NCBI RefSeq assembly: GCF_016909075.1
Contig: NZ_JAFBFC010000002.1
Location: forward strand, 124,001-188,000
Origin: Priestia iocasae
Lineage (GTDB): Bacteria; Bacillota; Bacilli; Bacillales; Bacillaceae_H
Direction of reading: 5' to 3'
DNA length: 64,000 bases
The notes beneath the pieces are model-generated. The model was given only the letters and a program-made list of their open reading frames with translations, ran no database searches and had not been told where the DNA came from. A program made the position numbers and the translations under genes. This document shows positions 53,081 through 61,568 of the stretch, piece after piece; position 1 is the stretch's first letter, and each line of letters opens with the position of its first letter.

Positions 53081-53787
53081 ACAGATTCACCCTTAGGAGG
53101 CACAAACTTATACCCTAACCCCCTCACATTGATCAATACTTTTGGGTTGTTAGGAGCTTGTTCAATTTTCTTTCTTAGCCGATTCATGTAGACCATCACC
53201 GTATTCGTATCACCTAAACTATCAGTCCCCCAAATTCGTTCATATAAATCTTGGATACTAAAAATATAATTAGGGTGTTGAAAAAAGAAGGCTAATAACT
53301 GTAATTCTCTAGCTGTACACGGTACCTCGATACCCTCGACATAAAGCTGTCCGCTGGCTAAATTAAGCGTTAAAAAACCATATGTATAGTGTAATTTTTC
53401 TTCCTTCTCAGCTTCTCGATAGTTTTGTTCTCTTCTAATTTTCGCTCTAATACGCGCAATCACCTCGAGTGGTTTAAACGGCTTTGTTATGTAGTCGTCT
53501 CCTCCTACGTTTAAGCCAGTGAGAATGTCTAAATCCGACGTTCGAGCCGTCAAGAACATAATGGGTGTCTTCGTCATTTCTCTTATTTTCGTACATAGCA
53601 CGTATCCGTCCATATCCGGCAATGTCACATCTAATAAAATAACGGCATATTGATTTTTCCTTACATACGCTAATGCTTCTTGGGCATTTATTGCTTTATC
53701 AATAGATTGAAAACCTTCCGCTCTTAAAGCCATGCTCATCATTTCCAATAAGCCCATCTCATCATCAACTAATAATATTCGTTCCAA
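53077..53787 (-). CDS. OmpR-family response regulator
   Basis: This 236-residue regulator has a receiver domain with LVDDE, phospho-Asp in VILLDVTLPDMDGY, Thr in FLTARTSD and Lys in ITKPFKPLEV. The C-terminal winged helix contains LGDTNTVMVYMNRLRKKIEQ. It starts with TTG. It forms an operon with the kinase, and its likely target is the 11-bp-spaced repeat at 51884-51901. Confidence 0.92.
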   Translation of the reverse strand: MERILLVDDEMGLLEMMSMALRAEGFQSIDKAINAQEALAYVRKNQYAVILLDVTLPDMDGYVLCTKIREMTKTPIMFLTARTSDLDILTGLNVGGDDYITKPFKPLEVIARIRAKIRREQNYREAEKEEKLHYTYGFLTLNLASGQLYVEGIEVPCTARELQLLAFFFQHPNYIFSIQDLYERIWGTDSLGDTNTVMVYMNRLRKKIEQAPNNPKVLINVRGLGYKFVPPKGESV

Positions 53788-53930
53788 CTCGTTGTAACAC
53801 TCCTTTTGTGCGCATTCTTTACTAATTATACCAAAAGTGATGGATTGATTTTACGGTATTATGAAAGCTTTACACCCCCACACTTTTCTCATACAATAAA
53901 AAAACAGACGCAATTAGGAAAGGATTGACA

Positions 53931-54377
53931 ATGAAACGGATTTTATTGGTGTTTTTACTTTTAAGCATCGCTCACTTCTCGCATACGCCTCATTTAAAAG
54001 TAACCGATCCAAGCAGCTGGTTTAACGAATCAAACTGGGATCATGACGCATCGGTCGCTGAGATTTTAGCACCGGACAGTGAGTTTTATGATGCCTATGA
54101 ATATAAAATTGATGAAGAGTTTGTATTGCGAAAGCTTGCGCATATTACCTTCTTTGGCCTTCTTGCCTTGTTGTTTCTCGCAAATGTGAAACAAAATCGG
54201 TTGCGCTACGTCAAAGCCTTTGTATATACGGCCCTTTTCGCTCTATCAGATGAACTTCACCAAGCATTCGTCATCGGTCGTGACGGTCGAATGTGGGATG
54301 TACTGCTCGATTCGGTCAGTGGATTGGTGTTTTTAGTTGGGTATTTTATGATGACGCGGTGGCGGAAGAGGTATTAA
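53931..54377 (+). CDS. VanZ-family membrane protein
   Basis: This protein has 148 residues from the ATG at 53931 (AAAGGA upstream). Family features are an external segment with DPSSWFN, FVLRKLAHITFFGLLALLF, and LSDELHQAFVIGRDGRMWDV before the last helix. VanZ-like proteins are linked to glycopeptide or lipoglycopeptide tolerance and envelope functions. No van genes lie near it. Confidence 0.88.
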   Translation: MKRILLVFLLLSIAHFSHTPHLKVTDPSSWFNESNWDHDASVAEILAPDSEFYDAYEYKIDEEFVLRKLAHITFFGLLALLFLANVKQNRLRYVKAFVYTALFALSDELHQAFVIGRDGRMWDVLLDSVSGLVFLVGYFMMTRWRKRY

Positions 54378-54407
54378 AAAAACGATGAGAGTTCCTCATC
54401 GTTTTTT
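54376..54407. terminator. Bidirectional terminator between vanZ-like and barstar genes
   Basis: The stem AAAAAAACGATGAG / CTCATCGTTTTTT is nearly identical to the hairpin beyond the second barstar (55551-55582). Confidence 0.85.
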
Positions 54408-54678
54408 ACTCTACTTTAAATGTTAACCCCTCTACTTCGGCTGCCGCATCGCGAATGGTATCGGCCGCAAAGGTCGCTTGTTGACCTATTTTTTGGACAC
54501 TTTCTTCAAAATGAAGCCATTTAATCGCAAGAGGCAGTCCGACATGACCGGTGAGGCAATCGAACAGCGCATCTAAATTCTCCCCATAATAGTCAGGAAA
54601 ATCTAAGTTTGTTTTCAAATAATCATGCAGTTCAGCCATACTGTATAGCGCTTTTCCATTAATGATTAGCTCTCTCAA
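54406..54678 (-). CDS. Barstar-family ribonuclease inhibitor 1
   Basis: This 90-residue protein is close to Bacillus barstar. The barnase-binding helix and loop read DYYGENLDALFDCLTG, so Tyr29, Asn33, Asp35 and the critical Asp39 (barstar numbering) are kept and Trp38 is Phe. It is cytosolic and should neutralise the ribonuclease encoded just upstream (54787-55230), forming a toxin/immunity pair. Confidence 0.9.
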   Translation of the reverse strand: MRELIINGKALYSMAELHDYLKTNLDFPDYYGENLDALFDCLTGHVGLPLAIKWLHFEESVQKIGQQATFAADTIRDAAAEVEGLTFKVE

Positions 54679-54746
54679 GATGATCTCTCCTTTTTATCTA
54701 CTCCCCTTTTATCTTACAAGAAAGGGGCATACGGCTCTACAAGATT

Positions 54747-54789
54747 AATAGAAAGAGCATGACGCTTTTTCGCCATGCCCCTTCTATTA
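54747..54789 (-). terminator. Hairpin between barnase and barstar 1
   Basis: An extended imperfect stem (TAATAGAA...GCATG / CATGC...TTCTATTA) overlaps the barnase stop. It may uncouple toxin and inhibitor transcripts. Confidence 0.55.
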
Positions 54790-55230
54790 ATACCAGCGTT
54801 GGAACGTTTTGTAGTGATCGCTCGTTGAGTAATACAATCCATCATTTGAATAGACAACGCGCTGTGCACCACGGCATCCTGATGTATAGTACGCATCCGC
54901 TTCATAGTAAACACGGCCGGTTTTTTTCGGTAGTAAGCCTTCACGGTTTTGGAAAACGTCTCCACCAATGCTGTAGCCTGGTGCTACTTCTGCCAGGTTA
55001 CATTGACTTGATACCCATCCAATGCTTTGTGCTTCACTTTTCGTAATGAAGTTAGCTGGAAGATGACCGTATTCTTTTAAGTAATCAATAATACCTGCAA
55101 AATCTGTTGGAGTGGCATAATAGCTAATTGCCGCTTCCGCTTTTTCTGAGTGGTCAAATGCTGTCGTTCCTCCAAACAATAGCGCAAATGCCATTGCTAT
55201 GGACATAAGAAACTTCACTGTACGTTTCAT
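54787..55230 (-). CDS. Secreted barnase-type guanyl-specific ribonuclease
   Basis: This protein has 147 residues from the ATG at 55230 (GAGGAGGAACAAGG). A signal peptide (about 1-34) is followed by a barnase domain: FITKSEAQSIGW (Lys64), YSIGGDVFQNREG, catalytic Glu110 in YYEAD, Arg120/Arg124 and His139 in SDHYK, equal to barnase E73, R83/R87 and H102. Cys77 and Cys119 are extra and could form a disulphide that classical barnase lacks. It is flanked by two barstar genes on the same strand. Confidence 0.92.
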   Translation of the reverse strand: MKRTVKFLMSIAMAFALLFGGTTAFDHSEKAEAAISYYATPTDFAGIIDYLKEYGHLPANFITKSEAQSIGWVSSQCNLAEVAPGYSIGGDVFQNREGLLPKKTGRVYYEADAYYTSGCRGAQRVVYSNDGLYYSTSDHYKTFQRWY

Positions 55231-55580
55231 CCTTGTTCCTCCTCTTATGTACTGAATCACTACTCTTTTATCTTACAAGCATTTATTTCCAAGTAGTGTA
55301 AGGATTGGATGACAATTGTTAAACTTCTCCATATTTCGACTCTTTTTTGAAAAAAATGTAACAAATAAGTAAATTTTCATCTCTCATATGAATGATTTGT
55401 AGAGAAAGCAGTGACAACGTAAAAGATTATCACGTCAAGAAGATGAACTGTAAGGAGATAGAAAGACAGCTAAAAGTCTACATTGATGGTACGTTTTTTG
55501 ATGAAATCACTGTAAACGTTAATCAAAAATGAGTACTCATCCTAACCTAAAAAAAAACGATGAGAGTCCCTCATCGTTTT
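55231..55580. other. Intergenic region between barnase and barstar 2
   Basis: It contains the barnase promoter region, a possible small plus-strand gene (55392-55532) and a bidirectional terminator (55551-55582). Confidence 0.5.
55392..55532 (+). CDS. Possible 46-residue protein or gene remnant
   Basis: This is a plus-strand frame of 46 codons whose second half (KEIERQLKVYIDGTFFDEIT) looks protein-like. A terminator hairpin follows 18 bp downstream. Neither this ATG nor the internal one at 55443 has a clear ribosome binding site, so it may be the tail of a lost gene. Confidence 0.25.
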   Translation: MICRESSDNVKDYHVKKMNCKEIERQLKVYIDGTFFDEITVNVNQK

Positions 55581-55582
55581 TT
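55551..55582. terminator. Bidirectional terminator after barstar 2
   Basis: AAAAAAACGATGAG / CTCATCGTTTTTT just past the stop at 55581. It is a near copy of the hairpin at 54376-54407, which suggests the barstar plus terminator unit was duplicated. Confidence 0.85.
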
Positions 55583-55853
55583 ACTCTACCTGAAACTCCA
55601 ATCCATCTACTGACTTCGCTGCATCTCTCATTCGTCCCGCTACGAAATTCGCACGCTGTCCAAGACGGTTTAAACTTTCATTAAAATGTAACCATTTAAT
55701 CGTTAATGGAACGGTCACGTATTCTGTTAAACAATTAAAAAGTGAATCCATATTCGTATCATCGTAATCTGGAAAGTCCAGCTGTTCTTTAACATATTGA
55801 TGAAGCTGTTCGATTGTTTGTAAGTCCTTGCCGTTTAAAATAAGTTCGGCCAT
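55581..55853 (-). CDS. Barstar-family inhibitor 2 with altered binding face
   Basis: This 90-residue protein is a paralogue of the other barstar (similar start, same length, shared KWLHFNES block). The binding segment reads DYDDTNMDSLFNCLTE: Tyr30, Gly31 and Glu32 are replaced, and Asp39, the main electrostatic contact to barnase, is Asn. It may bind a different ribonuclease or have lost inhibitory strength. ACGTTCTGATGG with an AGGAGACG site precedes the ATG. Confidence 0.88.
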   Translation of the reverse strand: MAELILNGKDLQTIEQLHQYVKEQLDFPDYDDTNMDSLFNCLTEYVTVPLTIKWLHFNESLNRLGQRANFVAGRMRDAAKSVDGLEFQVE

Positions 55854-56072
55854 CAGAACGTCTCCTTTTTCTTCATTTATAGAAATGTCTCTACACCTTT
55901 ATTGTACAAGGAATTTCTCGCTATGAATGTAAGGATTTCATGACTTTTGTTAAGGTTTTGTATGTGGACGAACGGACTGTAAAGACTTCTTTAAAAAGTG
56001 GACAGTTTATAAACAAACACTTAACATCGAATGCTCGTTTTAATGTATAAACAAACAGATATCAACTTTTCT

Positions 56073-56879
56073 CTATTCATTCATAAAACCGTTTTTCGTT
56101 AAAATGTTCCTAGTGATACGCTTCGCATCAGCCGATGTTCCGTCAATGTTCGTCGCAAACACATACGTCTTTCCATTTACATCAAGATAGCCAACATACC
56201 AACCAATCCCGCTGCCTTGACCTGTTTTTCCGTATAACGTATAGTCTTTTCCTTCTGCTTGAACCATCATTCGTTTCACCGTTCTCATCACATCTAAATC
56301 AAAGGGTAGCGTTTCGTTGCTTAATTGTTCAATAAAATCCACTTCCTCAACCGGAGAGATTTTTAATGAACGACTTAACCAAAACTGATCAATGCCACCA
56401 CTAAGATCTTCATTTCCATACGAAAGCTTTTCAATCCACTCTTTCATTGTTGCCTCTCCGATGTCACGAGCCATCTCTTGATAGTACCAAACAACGGAGT
56501 TTCTCATCCCAGACCCTAATGTATGGTCTTGATTCCACACAGGAATTTCTCGCTCCACACCGTCCCACTCTTTGATTTCATATTCATCGTCAACAGCCCC
56601 AACCTGTAAACCAATTAAAGCATTTGGAATTTTAAACGTTGACTCCGGTGCTGTTCGTTTGTTTGCTCGTTCTTCATTGTAGACAAATGTTTTGCCTTTT
56701 TTCACATCTCGTAATACAAATGTTCCATTATAGCCTGCAAACTCTTCTTCTACCTCCACTTTCATCACATGTTGATCATTTTTTTTCGCTTTTGCTAGCC
56801 GTGGTGATTCTACATACATACCTAAAGTGACAATGCCAATCATGACAGCAAATGCTGCCACATTTTTTATCCCTTTCAT
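56073..56879 (-). CDS. Class D (OXA-like) beta-lactamase
   Basis: This 268-residue secreted protein has the full class D motif set: Ser80-Thr-Phe-Lys83, Ser128-Val-Val, YGN at 154-156 and KTG at 218-220. The N-terminal helix (about 5-24) acts as signal or anchor with no lipobox Cys. The sequence is of the chromosomal Bacillus type such as BPU-1. It hydrolyses beta-lactams by an acyl-serine mechanism using a carboxylated Lys83. It is monocistronic, with no mobile genes nearby. Confidence 0.9.
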   Translation of the reverse strand: MKGIKNVAAFAVMIGIVTLGMYVESPRLAKAKKNDQHVMKVEVEEEFAGYNGTFVLRDVKKGKTFVYNEERANKRTAPESTFKIPNALIGLQVGAVDDEYEIKEWDGVEREIPVWNQDHTLGSGMRNSVVWYYQEMARDIGEATMKEWIEKLSYGNEDLSGGIDQFWLSRSLKISPVEEVDFIEQLSNETLPFDLDVMRTVKRMMVQAEGKDYTLYGKTGQGSGIGWYVGYLDVNGKTYVFATNIDGTSADAKRITRNILTKNGFMNE

Positions 56880-57669
56880 CTTCTCTTCACCTCATATCAA
56901 ATGTGATTACGACATGAGCGTATCACACTCATCATGAAATGATTATAGAAAGAACATCATATTTCCATCATAAAAGACAGATTATTCAGTCAAATGAATG
57001 AAAGCATCACGAGACAGCCATTAAAAGTGTATGAAAGGTGTATGTATGAGTATTCCTTCCCTCTTGTTTCACCTTCATTTCTCCACTTAATGCAACTAAC
57101 CTCCATTTTCCTCACTCTTACCACAAACATTATTCCACAATTTCAATATAAGGGACTTTTTACCTAGTTGAACTTTGTGAAAAATTTGTATGATTTTTCA
57201 ACAACCTATTGATGTGACAGGAGTTCTGACATTTCACAATCCATTTTATGGTTACTATCACTAAAAGGAAATATTATGTAAATAAAATTAAAAATAGAAA
57301 TTATTGTAAATAATATCATCCTATTTATCTATTATTCGTTTGATTATATAGCCAAATTCAAAGAAAACATTCAGAAGAAATCCTATCAAAACTTTTTTTC
57401 TCCTATTTTTATTTGTGAACATTTTGTGTCAAAATCCTTTTGTAAAGAATGATAAGCTCATTTAAAGTTTTTTACATGTTTGTTATATAACTAGAAGAAT
57501 GGTGATTTCTACTAATCTATTTTCTATAATCAGATTACGACATAGCGAACAAGCCTTTTTTCAAACAAAACATGAAGTAAGCGCTTCGGGTTTGGAAATC
57601 GACATGTTCAACATGAAGAAGCCATCATTTAGTCATATCTGAGAAATAGAAAGTGAGAGGAGAAACAAA
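56880..57669. other. Long AT-rich region upstream of the subtilisin gene
   Basis: Nearly 800 bp without a credible gene. It contains the divergent beta-lactamase promoter, AT-rich stretches suited to AbrB-type binding, a cre-like AGTAAGCGCTTC at 57576-57587 and a 13-bp palindrome CATGTTCAACATG at 57603-57615. Long control regions are usual for Bacillus extracellular proteases. Confidence 0.5.
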
Positions 57670-58941
57670 ATGACAAAGAAAAGAGTAGTAGGTTCAGCAG
57701 TTCTTAGTTTAACGTTAGGCTTATCTGTATTTACGGGTAGTACATTCGCACAAGGTGTAGAAGCGAAGAATGCAAAAGGCTTAGAAGAGTACCGTGTATT
57801 AATCGAAGGTACTAATACCGAGAAACAAAAGGTAAAAGCACAACATAAAGCACGCTGGGACTTCAGTGGTGAAGGGTTCACAACGACGGTAAATGCGAAA
57901 CAGTATGAAGCATTATTAAAGAATAAAAACTTAAAAGTAACAAAAGTAGAGCAAGTGCAATTAGACACACCTTCTGAAGTAGGTCCTATTAAAGCATTAG
58001 CAACTTACCCAAGTACACAAGCTCCATGGGGAATTAAAGCAATCTACAATGATAGCACTGTTCAAAAAACGTCTGGTGGTAGCGGGATTAATGTAGCCGT
58101 ATTAGACACGGGTGTGAACATTAACCATATTGATTTACAAGGACAAGCTGAACAATGTAAAGACTTCACACAAACAAGCTCTCAAATTGTGAATAACACT
58201 TGTACAGACCGTAACGGACATGGAACGCACGTTGCAGGTACCGTATTAGCGAACGGTGGAAGTGATGGAGCTGGTATTTACGGTGTTGCCCCAGATTCAG
58301 ATTTATGGGCATACAAAGTATTAACAGATAGCGGATCTGGTTATTCAGATGATATCGCTGCAGCAATCCGTCATGCAGCGGATGAAGCAACTCGTACAGG
58401 TACAAAAACAGTGATTAACATGTCTTTAGGTTCATCTGGTAAAGATTCATTAATTTCAAGTGCTGTTGACTATGCATACAGTAAAGGTGTGCTTGTTGTA
58501 GCAGCTGCTGGTAACGATGGGTACGGAGCTAATACAATCGGTTATCCTGGCGCATTAACAAAAGCAGTAGCCGTAGCGGCATTAGAAAATGTTCAAGAAA
58601 GCGGTACATACCGTGTTGCGAACTTCTCTTCTCGCGGAAATCCATCAACAGATGGTGACTTCTTCATTCAAGAACGTGACGTTGAATTATCAGCACCAGG
58701 TGCTGGTATCGAGTCTACTTGGTTCGATGGAAACTACAAAACAATTAGCGGTACGTCAATGGCTACGCCACACGTAGCTGGTCTAGCTGCGAAAATTTGG
58801 GCATCTAGTCCATCACTAAGCCACACTCAACTTCGTACAGAGTTACAAAACCGTGCGAAAACAGTTGACATTAAAGGTGGTTACGGAGCAGCAACAGGTG
58901 ACGATTATGCATCTGGATTCGGCTTCCCGCGCGTGAAGTAA
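57670..58941 (+). CDS. Secreted subtilisin of the sphericase/S41 type
   Basis: This is a 423-residue preproprotease. It has a signal peptide (about 1-28), an I9 propeptide (about 38-100) and a mature enzyme from about residue 111 (ATYPSTQ). The triad is Asp146 in VAVLDTGV, His184 in NGHGTHVAG and Ser363 in SGTSMATPHVAG, with oxyanion Asn282. Cys163 and Cys178 can form the disulphide known in sphericase-like enzymes. The C-terminal GDDYASGFGFPRVK matches that group closely. The site is AGAGGAG. Expect secretion in late growth. Confidence 0.95.
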   Translation: MTKKRVVGSAVLSLTLGLSVFTGSTFAQGVEAKNAKGLEEYRVLIEGTNTEKQKVKAQHKARWDFSGEGFTTTVNAKQYEALLKNKNLKVTKVEQVQLDTPSEVGPIKALATYPSTQAPWGIKAIYNDSTVQKTSGGSGINVAVLDTGVNINHIDLQGQAEQCKDFTQTSSQIVNNTCTDRNGHGTHVAGTVLANGGSDGAGIYGVAPDSDLWAYKVLTDSGSGYSDDIAAAIRHAADEATRTGTKTVINMSLGSSGKDSLISSAVDYAYSKGVLVVAAAGNDGYGANTIGYPGALTKAVAVAALENVQESGTYRVANFSSRGNPSTDGDFFIQERDVELSAPGAGIESTWFDGNYKTISGTSMATPHVAGLAAKIWASSPSLSHTQLRTELQNRAKTVDIKGGYGAATGDDYASGFGFPRVK

Positions 58942-59337
58942 CCTCTTACTTATCCGAAACCCTCTGAACCCCGTTGGTTCAAGGGTTTCTCCCCCTAATA
59001 GAAAAGCGAGAATGTGCTCAAGCCATGCACGATTCTCGCTTTTTTTTTATGAAAAACACTAACTAATGAAGGGGCTACCCACTACAAACGAGTAGGCTTA
59101 CAATTGATCGTTTTCATCTATTCACTCATCTCTCTTTACCAATCAAATCACCTAAAATATTGAACAACCTTCCCTTTTCCATCGTTCACGTCCACTTCTG
59201 CATATGTCCACAATCAATGTCATATACAACCGGTTCATCTATAGAATTGAAAGGTGATCGGCCGAAAGCTAAACTTTTTAGACTATCTCAAGGCTTGGCT
59301 CAATATAGTAGAACAAAAGAGATAAGGAGGTTGGCTT
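58942..59337. other. Intergenic region after the subtilisin gene
   Basis: Two hairpins (58956-58989 without a T-run, and the strong terminator at 59002-59049) are followed by about 280 bp in which I see only the presumed promoter of the next gene. Confidence 0.5.
59002..59049 (+). terminator. Terminator of the subtilisin gene
   Basis: The stem AAAAGCGAGAATGTGC / GCACGATTCTCGCTTTT ends in a long T-run. Confidence 0.85.
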
Positions 59338-59583
59338 ATGGAAAAAACAACAAAAGCCATTGAGCAAGCGGAGCAATTTAAACAACCAGAGGTAGCAAAT
59401 GCTATCGACGTGGTGACAGCATGGAGTGTCCCGCTCTTTTCATTTGTGCTTGTCGTGATTGGTGTTCTTCTTTTACTAAAAATGAAATCTGAAAAACAAA
59501 CGTTAGCGGTTGGACTATTCATTACGGTCGTGGGCCTTGTCGGGAGTTTGTGGTTGATAGTTAGTCAGAGCGGATTGGGTTGA
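59338..59583 (+). CDS. Small two-helix membrane protein
   Basis: This 81-residue protein has an ATG after AAGGAGGTTGGCTT. A polar N-terminus (about 1-28) precedes two helices, VPLFSFVLVVIGVLLLLKM and TLAVGLFITVVGLVGSLWLI. No family is recognised. It is monocistronic, with a terminator. Confidence 0.65.
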   Translation: MEKTTKAIEQAEQFKQPEVANAIDVVTAWSVPLFSFVLVVIGVLLLLKMKSEKQTLAVGLFITVVGLVGSLWLIVSQSGLG

Positions 59584-59603
59584 GTTGATGTTCAGATAGG
59601 AGG

Positions 59604-59636
59604 AAAAAATCCAGACTGAGAATCGTCTGGATTTTT
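59604..59636 (+). terminator. Terminator of the small membrane protein gene
   Basis: A perfect 12-bp stem AAAAATCCAGAC / GTCTGGATTTTT. Confidence 0.8.
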
Positions 59637-59874
59637 GTTATTTTCTTGCTATCTTTTTTTTCGTTTTCTGTTGCTGAACAGCCTTCACAATGGCTTTTTA
59701 GTTAGCTTGTAGTATGGATTTACATACTTCACTTTTCCCCACTTGACCAAATTGTTTGTGAACACCTATTCTTTTTAGGTGAGTGGGACAGTATTTACTT
59801 AACACTTCAGCCACCGCACTTCCTATACATATGCATGTGGTACAACGCTCATAAAACCCACATCTTCAAATGCA

Positions 59875-61245
59875 TTATGCACCAACTTGTTCACTTTGAC
59901 TTTTATTCTTTTTAAAAAAGCCTAGTAAAGCAACAAGTAGAACAAGCACTACAACCATTACAGTTACGCCAATTGCACCTAAGGAGTTCGCAACATTTCC
60001 TAATAAAATACCTGTGACTGCAAAATCTGCGTCTGAGAACGTTGTGCTTGCAAAACCTAAATCTCCAAGAACTGGCATTAAAAAGACTGGAAGAAATGTG
60101 ATGATGAGTCCGTTCACAAATGAGCCAATTGTTGCACCTCGAACACCACCTGTTGCATTTCCGAACACACCCGCAGTTGCACCTGTAAAAAAGTGTGGGA
60201 CAACACCAGGTAGGATAATAACTGCACCGCCTACTCCTAATAAGAACATCCCAACAATTCCACCTAGGAAGCTACAGAAGAATCCAATTAATACAGCGTT
60301 TGGTGCATATGGAAAAACAATTGGACAGTCAAGAGCCGGCTTTGAATTTGGGACAAGTTTGTCTGAAATTCCTTTAAACGCAGGAACAATCTCAGCTAAG
60401 ACAAGTCGAACACCAGATAAGATGATAAATACACCAGCAGCAAATGTAACCGCTTGAACAATTGAGAAAACAAGGTAGTGATTTCCGTTACTAAGCTCTG
60501 ATTCTACGTAAGATGGACCCGCAAAGAGTGCGATGATGCCATATAAAATAGCCATTGTAAGCGCAATTGTAACTGAGCTATCACGTAAAAACCCAAGGCC
60601 CTTTGGAAACTTAATGTCTTCAGTCGAACGCGATCCTTTTCCAACTACTTTACCTACTAATGCTGATAATGCATATCCAACACTCGAGAAATGACCAAAC
60701 GCAACTTTATCATTTCCAATGATTTTCCGCATAAACGGTTGAACAATTGCTGGAAAAACAGCCATTGTTAATCCAAGCGCTAGTGAACCGACGATGATTA
60801 ATGCTGCACCACTTAACCCTGCTACAACGAGGATAACAGCAATAATACAAGCCATGTATAATGTATGATGTCCCGTTAAGAAGATATATTTAAAATTCGT
60901 AAATCGAGCAATTAAAATATTGGCAATCATTCCAAAGAACATAATGAGTGCTGTAGCTGTTCCGTACTTAGTGAGCGCCATCGCAACAATAGCCTCATTA
61001 TTAGGAACAACTCCATTTACGTTAAACGCCTCTTCAAACATCTTTCCAAATGGTTCAAGAGAACCAACTAAAATTCCAGCCCCTGCAGCAATAATGATAA
61101 AACCTAAGAATGATTTTGTTGTGCCTTTGATAATCTCACTTGCTGGTTTCTTTTGAAGCACTAAACCTATGAATGAAATCAATGCAATAAGAACCGCTGG
61201 CTGACTTAACACGTCTATCGTTAGCTTTAGTAATCTTTCCCCCAT
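59875..61245 (-). CDS. ulaA: PTS EIIC of the ascorbate (UlaA/SgaT) family
   Basis: This is a 456-residue membrane protein with about 11 helices, close to UlaA in length. Family segments are TGHHTLYMACIIAVILVVAG, HFSSVGYALSALVGKVVGKG, DCPIVFPYAPNAVLIGFF and GATAGVFGNATGGVRGATIG. It carries sugar across the membrane with phosphorylation by the EIIB encoded upstream. No ascorbate catabolic genes (ulaDEF-like) follow, so the substrate is uncertain. Confidence 0.88.
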   Translation of the reverse strand: MGERLLKLTIDVLSQPAVLIALISFIGLVLQKKPASEIIKGTTKSFLGFIIIAAGAGILVGSLEPFGKMFEEAFNVNGVVPNNEAIVAMALTKYGTATALIMFFGMIANILIARFTNFKYIFLTGHHTLYMACIIAVILVVAGLSGAALIIVGSLALGLTMAVFPAIVQPFMRKIIGNDKVAFGHFSSVGYALSALVGKVVGKGSRSTEDIKFPKGLGFLRDSSVTIALTMAILYGIIALFAGPSYVESELSNGNHYLVFSIVQAVTFAAGVFIILSGVRLVLAEIVPAFKGISDKLVPNSKPALDCPIVFPYAPNAVLIGFFCSFLGGIVGMFLLGVGGAVIILPGVVPHFFTGATAGVFGNATGGVRGATIGSFVNGLIITFLPVFLMPVLGDLGFASTTFSDADFAVTGILLGNVANSLGAIGVTVMVVVLVLLVALLGFFKKNKSQSEQVGA

Positions 61246-61272
61246 TTCATCATCCCCCTCTATTTATCTAAG

Positions 61273-61554
61273 TTACAGAATGGCTCTTTGTGTAAGATCA
61301 GCTGTTAATTTTTCTCTTAGCTCATCCATATCAATAATGCTGTTAAGAACAAGTACATCTCCTAAAGGCTCCACGCTCTCGGCAATATCTTTTGCGACGA
61401 TAAAAAGATCCGCCATATCAGATGTTGCTGAACTAACATCTGAATGATTTACTTCTACGTTTGTGACGCCTAACTCTGCTAAAATACTATTAATATTCAT
61501 TTCTAACATAAAACTACTTCCTAATCCTGATCCACATACAGTTAAAATTTTCAT
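61273..61554 (-). CDS. ulaB: PTS EIIB of the lactose/cellobiose-like ascorbate family
   Basis: This protein has 93 residues from the ATG at 61554 (AGGAGG eight bases upstream; an earlier ATG is too close). The P-loop KILTVCGSGLGSSFML carries the phospho-accepting Cys near residue 7. It transfers phosphate from EIIA, here probably the C-terminal domain of the regulator encoded upstream, to the sugar. Confidence 0.88.
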   Translation of the reverse strand: MKILTVCGSGLGSSFMLEMNINSILAELGVTNVEVNHSDVSSATSDMADLFIVAKDIAESVEPLGDVLVLNSIIDMDELREKLTADLTQRAIL

Positions 61555-61568
61555 GTTCATTTCCTCCT

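Noticed and set aside
59762-59781. Small hairpin (CACCTA / TAGGTG) as an RNA gene
   Set aside because: The stem is only 6 bp with no flanking conservation or promoter evident.
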